DNA of 8,249 bases. Source: DHVE2 group archaeon. Lineage in GTDB: Archaea; Thermoplasmatota; Thermoplasmata; Thermoplasmatales; Aciduliprofundaceae. Shown in pieces: positions 5,558 to 8,249 of the stretch. Made by a program: the position numbers and the translations under genes. The stretch spans positions 1 through 8,249 of the forward strand of contig WAOZ01000091.1 of the NCBI GenBank assembly GCA_015520975.1, in the 5' to 3' direction. How positions within the stretch are numbered: the stretch's first letter is position 1; each line of letters begins with the position of its first letter. The notes under the pieces were generated by a model. That model worked only from the letters and a program-made list of their open reading frames with translations. It was not told the origin of the DNA and searched no databases.

Positions 5558-6681
5558 ATGCGGGCAGATACTTCTGGAGCGGGGATATAGCCGCTGCTGA
5601 AGGCGCAATAGCGGCCGGCTGCCGTTTTTATGCGGGATATCCGATTACGCCGAGCAGCGAAATTGCTGAGCGTATGGCATTACGATTGCCACAGGTGGGT
5701 GGCAGATTCATAGAGATGGAAGATGAAATAGGCTCCATAGCAGCGATAATAGGTGCCTCGTGGACAGGTGTTAAAGCCATGACCGCCACCGCGGGCCCTG
5801 GAATCTCGTTGATGAACGAAAACATAGGTCTTGCGGTGATGACTGAGGTGCCGATAGTAATTGTAAACGCTATGAGAGGTGCGCCTTCCACCGGGTTGCC
5901 CACGTTAATCGGTCAGGGTGACATAATGCAGGCTAAATGGGGTTCTCATGGCAGTTATGAGATAATTTCTATCTATCCTTCGAATGTTCAGGAGACATTT
6001 GATCTTATGATAGACGCATTTAATTATGCGGAACGATACCGAGTTCCTGTGATTTTCCTGCTCGATGCACTTCTTGCACATATGTACGAAAAACTTGATG
6101 TACCACCTCAGGAGGAGATCGACAAGCGCGTGATAAATCGCAAAAAACCCACAAAGCCGCCGGGTGAAACACTGATTTATCAGCCGGACGAGGATCTGGT
6201 TCCGCCCATGCCAGCAGTTGGTGAGGGCTACAAAATCCATGCCACCGGGCTCACTCACAACGAAAAAGGCCATCCTGAACTGACCGTTGATGCTCAGGAG
6301 AAACTTGTGAAGAGATTGAACGATAAAATAAGAAAGCACGCGCGCGAAATCTGGAAGGTTGAAGAATATCTAACCGATGACGCAAAACTGATAGTATTCG
6401 CCGCCGGAAGCGAAGCCCGCGCGGTTAGAACCGCGGTTGATATGGCTCGAAAAGAGGGACTCAAGGTAGGACTTATGCGTCCAATTACCGTATGGCCATT
6501 CCCGCATGAGTATGTGGAGAAATATGCAGTGGATTATCTGGTCTCTGAGATTAATTACGGCCAGATGTACCATATGGTCAGAGAATATGCATCGGGCAGG
6601 GTTGAACTGTTCCCCGGTATGGGTGGCGAGATCCACACACCGCAGCAGGTTCTCAGGGCCATCAGGAGGATGATAGAATGA
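5554..6681 (+). CDS. korA: 2-oxoglutarate:ferredoxin oxidoreductase alpha subunit
   Basis: This 375-residue subunit supplies the pyrimidine-side domain of the thiamine pyrophosphate site and a transketolase-C-like domain. Conserved signatures run in order: GYPITPSSEIAERMA at 28-42, EMEDEIGSIAAIIGAS around 54-69, TATAGPGISLMNENIG around 77-91, then RGAPSTGLPT and GSHGSYE. The C-terminal domain starts near residue 273 (AKLIVFAAGSEARA) and holds the GLMRPITVWPFP stretch. An open frame reaches back to 5518, but ATG 5554 is chosen: GGAGG (5542-5546) lies 7 nt upstream, it overlaps the korD stop as ATGA, and MNAGRYFWSGD is the normal N-terminus. The separate alpha, beta, gamma and delta genes favour the Kor type, but a closely related 2-oxoacid cannot be excluded as substrate. 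Confidence 0.95.
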   Translation: MNAGRYFWSGDIAAAEGAIAAGCRFYAGYPITPSSEIAERMALRLPQVGGRFIEMEDEIGSIAAIIGASWTGVKAMTATAGPGISLMNENIGLAVMTEVPIVIVNAMRGAPSTGLPTLIGQGDIMQAKWGSHGSYEIISIYPSNVQETFDLMIDAFNYAERYRVPVIFLLDALLAHMYEKLDVPPQEEIDKRVINRKKPTKPPGETLIYQPDEDLVPPMPAVGEGYKIHATGLTHNEKGHPELTVDAQEKLVKRLNDKIRKHAREIWKVEEYLTDDAKLIVFAAGSEARAVRTAVDMARKEGLKVGLMRPITVWPFPHEYVEKYAVDYLVSEINYGQMYHMVREYASGRVELFPGMGGEIHTPQQVLRAIRRMIE

Positions 6682-7514
6682 GCATGATGGAGGATATAAG
6701 GCTCAAAGTCGAATCACTTTTAAGAACGGAGCGGTTGCCACATGTATGGTGCTCCGGATGTGGAATCGGCATAACGCTCAATGCATTCTTGCGTGCAGTG
6801 GTTAGGGCAAACATAGATCCTAATCAGCTGGCTGTGGTTTCGGGTATAGGATGCACAGGTCGTGCGGCTGGATATGTTAATGTTGATTCTTTCCACACCA
6901 CGCATGGCCGTGCGATACCTTTCGCAGTGGGTTTGAAATTTGCCAGACCTGATATGCATGTGGTTGTTTTCAGCGGAGACGGTGATTTATTTGCTATCGG
7001 CGGAAATCATTTTGTTAATGCAGCACGGAGAAATCATGATATACTCGTGATTGCAGTAAATAACTTCATTTACGGTATGACAGGGGGTCAGCACGGTCCC
7101 ACAACGCCCACCGGGGCATTCACAACCACAACGCCCTATGGCAATCCCGACAGGCCGTTTAATATTCCGCATCTCGCAATCTCTCTCGGTGCGCCATATG
7201 CGGCTCGATGGACCACACATCATCTTATGCAGCTTCAGAATTCCATATATACTGCGCTTCACAGAAAAGGTTTCAGGGTGATAGAAGTCATATCTCAGTG
7301 TCCAACCGTTTATGGACGCAGAAACTCTATGCGCGATCCGCTTACAATGATGGAATATTTCAAGAAAAACAGCATCATAAAGCACGACGCCACCTTCGAA
7401 GAGATGGAACTGACATACAACGGCAAAATCGTTGTGGGTGTGTTCAGGGATGTACAGGGTATTCCGACATATGAAGAGCGATATGAAGATATAATAAGGA
7501 GGGCTAAAAAATGA
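6678..7514 (+). CDS. korB: 2-oxoglutarate:ferredoxin oxidoreductase beta subunit (TPP-binding)
   Basis: This 278-residue catalytic subunit binds the thiamine pyrophosphate diphosphate and Mg2+. WCSGCGIG at 24-31 supplies family cysteines C25 and C28. GIGCTGR and HTTHGRAIPFAVGLK follow. The TPP motif begins at G100-D-G-D103 and ends at N128-N129, the usual spacing, and is followed by GMTGGQHGPTTPTG. QCPTVYGRRN lies in the last third. With KorA it decarboxylates 2-oxoglutarate and, with CoA, yields succinyl-CoA, passing electrons to the KorD clusters. ATG 6678 overlaps the korA stop as ATGA, and GGAGG (6665-6669) lies 8 nt upstream. Length and domain content are standard for the family. Confidence 0.96.
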   Translation: MSMMEDIRLKVESLLRTERLPHVWCSGCGIGITLNAFLRAVVRANIDPNQLAVVSGIGCTGRAAGYVNVDSFHTTHGRAIPFAVGLKFARPDMHVVVFSGDGDLFAIGGNHFVNAARRNHDILVIAVNNFIYGMTGGQHGPTTPTGAFTTTTPYGNPDRPFNIPHLAISLGAPYAARWTTHHLMQLQNSIYTALHRKGFRVIEVISQCPTVYGRRNSMRDPLTMMEYFKKNSIIKHDATFEEMELTYNGKIVVGVFRDVQGIPTYEERYEDIIRRAKK

Positions 7515-8041
7515 AGGTTGAAATCAAGTTCGGAGGATTGGGCGGTCAGGGTATAATAACCGCAGGATACATAACCGCTAAGGCTGCGGGCATTTACGAT
7601 GGAAAGGAGAGCGTATTCACACAGGATTACAGCGCCGAGGCTAGGGGTGGGGCATCTACAAGTGAAGTTATAATCTCAGATGAAAAGATAAACTACCCCC
7701 ATGTGATGCAGGCTGATTATCTCATAGTGATGAGTCATTCAGCCTATAATGATTATCTCCACAAACTCAAAAAAGGTGGAGTTCTCATAATTGATGAAGA
7801 TTTGGTGAAGACGGATGAGCGTGCATCGGAATACAGGGTTTATTCCATACCTGCCACGCGCATTGCCGAGCAGTTGGGAAACAGAATCGTGGCGAATATA
7901 GTCATACTCGGATTTTTCACAGCAGTATCGGGTGTGGTGTCAAAAGATGCAATGTGGAAAAGCATTCGTGAAAGCGTGCCCAAGAAGCATCTGGAGCTAA
8001 ACGAAAAGGCGTTTCACAAGGGTTTCGAATACTACGGGTAA
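7511..8041 (+). CDS. korC: 2-oxoglutarate:ferredoxin oxidoreductase gamma subunit
   Basis: This 176-residue subunit belongs to the 2-oxoacid:ferredoxin oxidoreductase gamma family and completes the four-subunit enzyme. The hallmark GGLGGQGIITAG is at 8-19, followed by SVFTQDYSAEARGGASTSEVIIS at about 34-56, both nearly invariant in the family. ATG 7511 overlaps the korB stop as ATGA (7511-7514), with GGAGGG (7498-7503) 7 nt ahead. It is the last gene of the operon. No long T-tract follows its stop at 8039-8041, only a short palindrome (GTTGCAAC, 8042-8049), so the terminator is unclear. Confidence 0.95.
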   Translation: MKVEIKFGGLGGQGIITAGYITAKAAGIYDGKESVFTQDYSAEARGGASTSEVIISDEKINYPHVMQADYLIVMSHSAYNDYLHKLKKGGVLIIDEDLVKTDERASEYRVYSIPATRIAEQLGNRIVANIVILGFFTAVSGVVSKDAMWKSIRESVPKKHLELNEKAFHKGFEYYG

Positions 8042-8059
8042 GTTGCAACCCTAGAGAAA

Positions 8060-8069
8060 AATAAAATAT
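8060..8069 (+). promoter_or_regulatory. Possible TATA box before the right-end transposase fragment
   Basis: AATAAAATAT lies about 20-25 bp before ATG 8086, which would give a nearly leaderless transcript. No Shine-Dalgarno is present before that ATG. AT-richness alone could explain this match. Confidence 0.25.
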
Positions 8070-8085
8070 GGCACATTTATAGCCA

Positions 8086-8249
8086 ATGAGCAGAAAATTC
8101 GATTTGATAAAGAGTGTAAAGATTGGGTTGAGAGCGCTCAAGAGAGTAAAGATACCGATGTATTGGAGCAAGTATTCACATAGGAACCACCAGCGGGTTC
8201 CTATAACCACCTGCTACCTAAGATATGCCGGCACATTATGCTGATAGTG
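8086..8249 (+). pseudogene. Disrupted 5' end of a transposase gene (IS4/IS5-like look)
   Basis: ATG 8086 opens 52 codons, closed by TGA at 8242-8244 and a further TAG just after. The peptide is basic at first (IKSVKIGLRALKRVKIP), followed by MYWSKYS, then NHQRV and LRYAGT. This resembles the start of many archaeal IS4/IS5-group transposases, where a basic helix leads into a (Y/F)xxKYS stretch, then a (Y)TxHQ segment and a hydrophobic L-R/K-x-Y-x-G-x-x-Y-R/A-D pattern. A one-base shift near 8234 would read on as HYADS, closer to that pattern, so I infer a frameshift. The window ends here, so the rest cannot be judged. The family call is from motif memory; a genuine short ORF is the alternative. 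Confidence 0.42.

Noticed and set aside
5905..6339. 144-codon minus-strand frame opposite korA
   Set aside because: korA is strongly conserved across this stretch, and the antisense product has no coherent domain.
7917..8210. 97-codon minus-strand frame spanning the end of korC and the right-end fragment
   Set aside because: It overlaps the conserved end of korC, has no ribosome binding site, and its peptide is not recognisable.

Overview
The window looks archaeal, most likely from an anaerobic euryarchaeote. The evidence is AT-rich TATA/BRE-type promoters about 25-30 bp ahead of the inferred transcript starts, a tRNA-Val without an encoded CCA end, a four-subunit ferredoxin-dependent 2-oxoacid oxidoreductase operon in the order D-A-B-C, N-glycosylation sequons in the exported parts of membrane proteins, and transposase relics of an archaeal look. 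A Thermoplasmatota/Aciduliprofundum-like lineage would fit, but that placement is a guess.

Left part (1-4595, + strand). After a possible truncated gene end (1-75) and a gene-free stretch, a strong TATA box (222-231) leads into a nine-codon leader ORF (265-294). Its TGA overlaps the ATG of a 251-residue secreted, aromatic-rich protein of unknown function (291-1046). A second promoter (1053-1061) then precedes a tight four-gene run: a MacB/LolD-type ABC ATPase (1098-1769), a small membrane-anchored extracytoplasmic protein (1766-2275), and two different four-helix FtsX/MacB-type permeases (2287-3432 and 3432-4595). There is no MacA/HlyD-type adaptor. The layout suggests a dedicated export, extraction or immunity machine for an envelope substrate, and the secreted protein next door is the obvious candidate substrate or partner. 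This is the most novel-looking part of the window.

Middle (4592-5245). On the minus strand, directly abutting the last permease, lies a decayed and internally deleted integrase-type transposase. A helix-turn-helix-like N-terminus is joined to the TDRGSQFYA motif of a DDE catalytic domain. Next come a TATA box, tRNA-Val(GAC) at 5025-5098, a T-tract terminator, and the promoter of the next operon.

Right part (5246-8041, + strand). korD-korA-korB-korC encode a ferredoxin, the alpha and TPP-binding beta subunits, and the gamma subunit of 2-oxoglutarate (2-oxoacid):ferredoxin oxidoreductase. Every junction is a 4-nt ATGA overlap preceded by a strong Shine-Dalgarno sequence. The enzyme converts 2-oxoglutarate and CoA to succinyl-CoA with ferredoxin as electron carrier, or runs in reverse. 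After korC, a short frame (8086-8244) looks like the 5' end of a broken transposase gene. The tRNA/kor block is therefore bracketed by two transposon relics.
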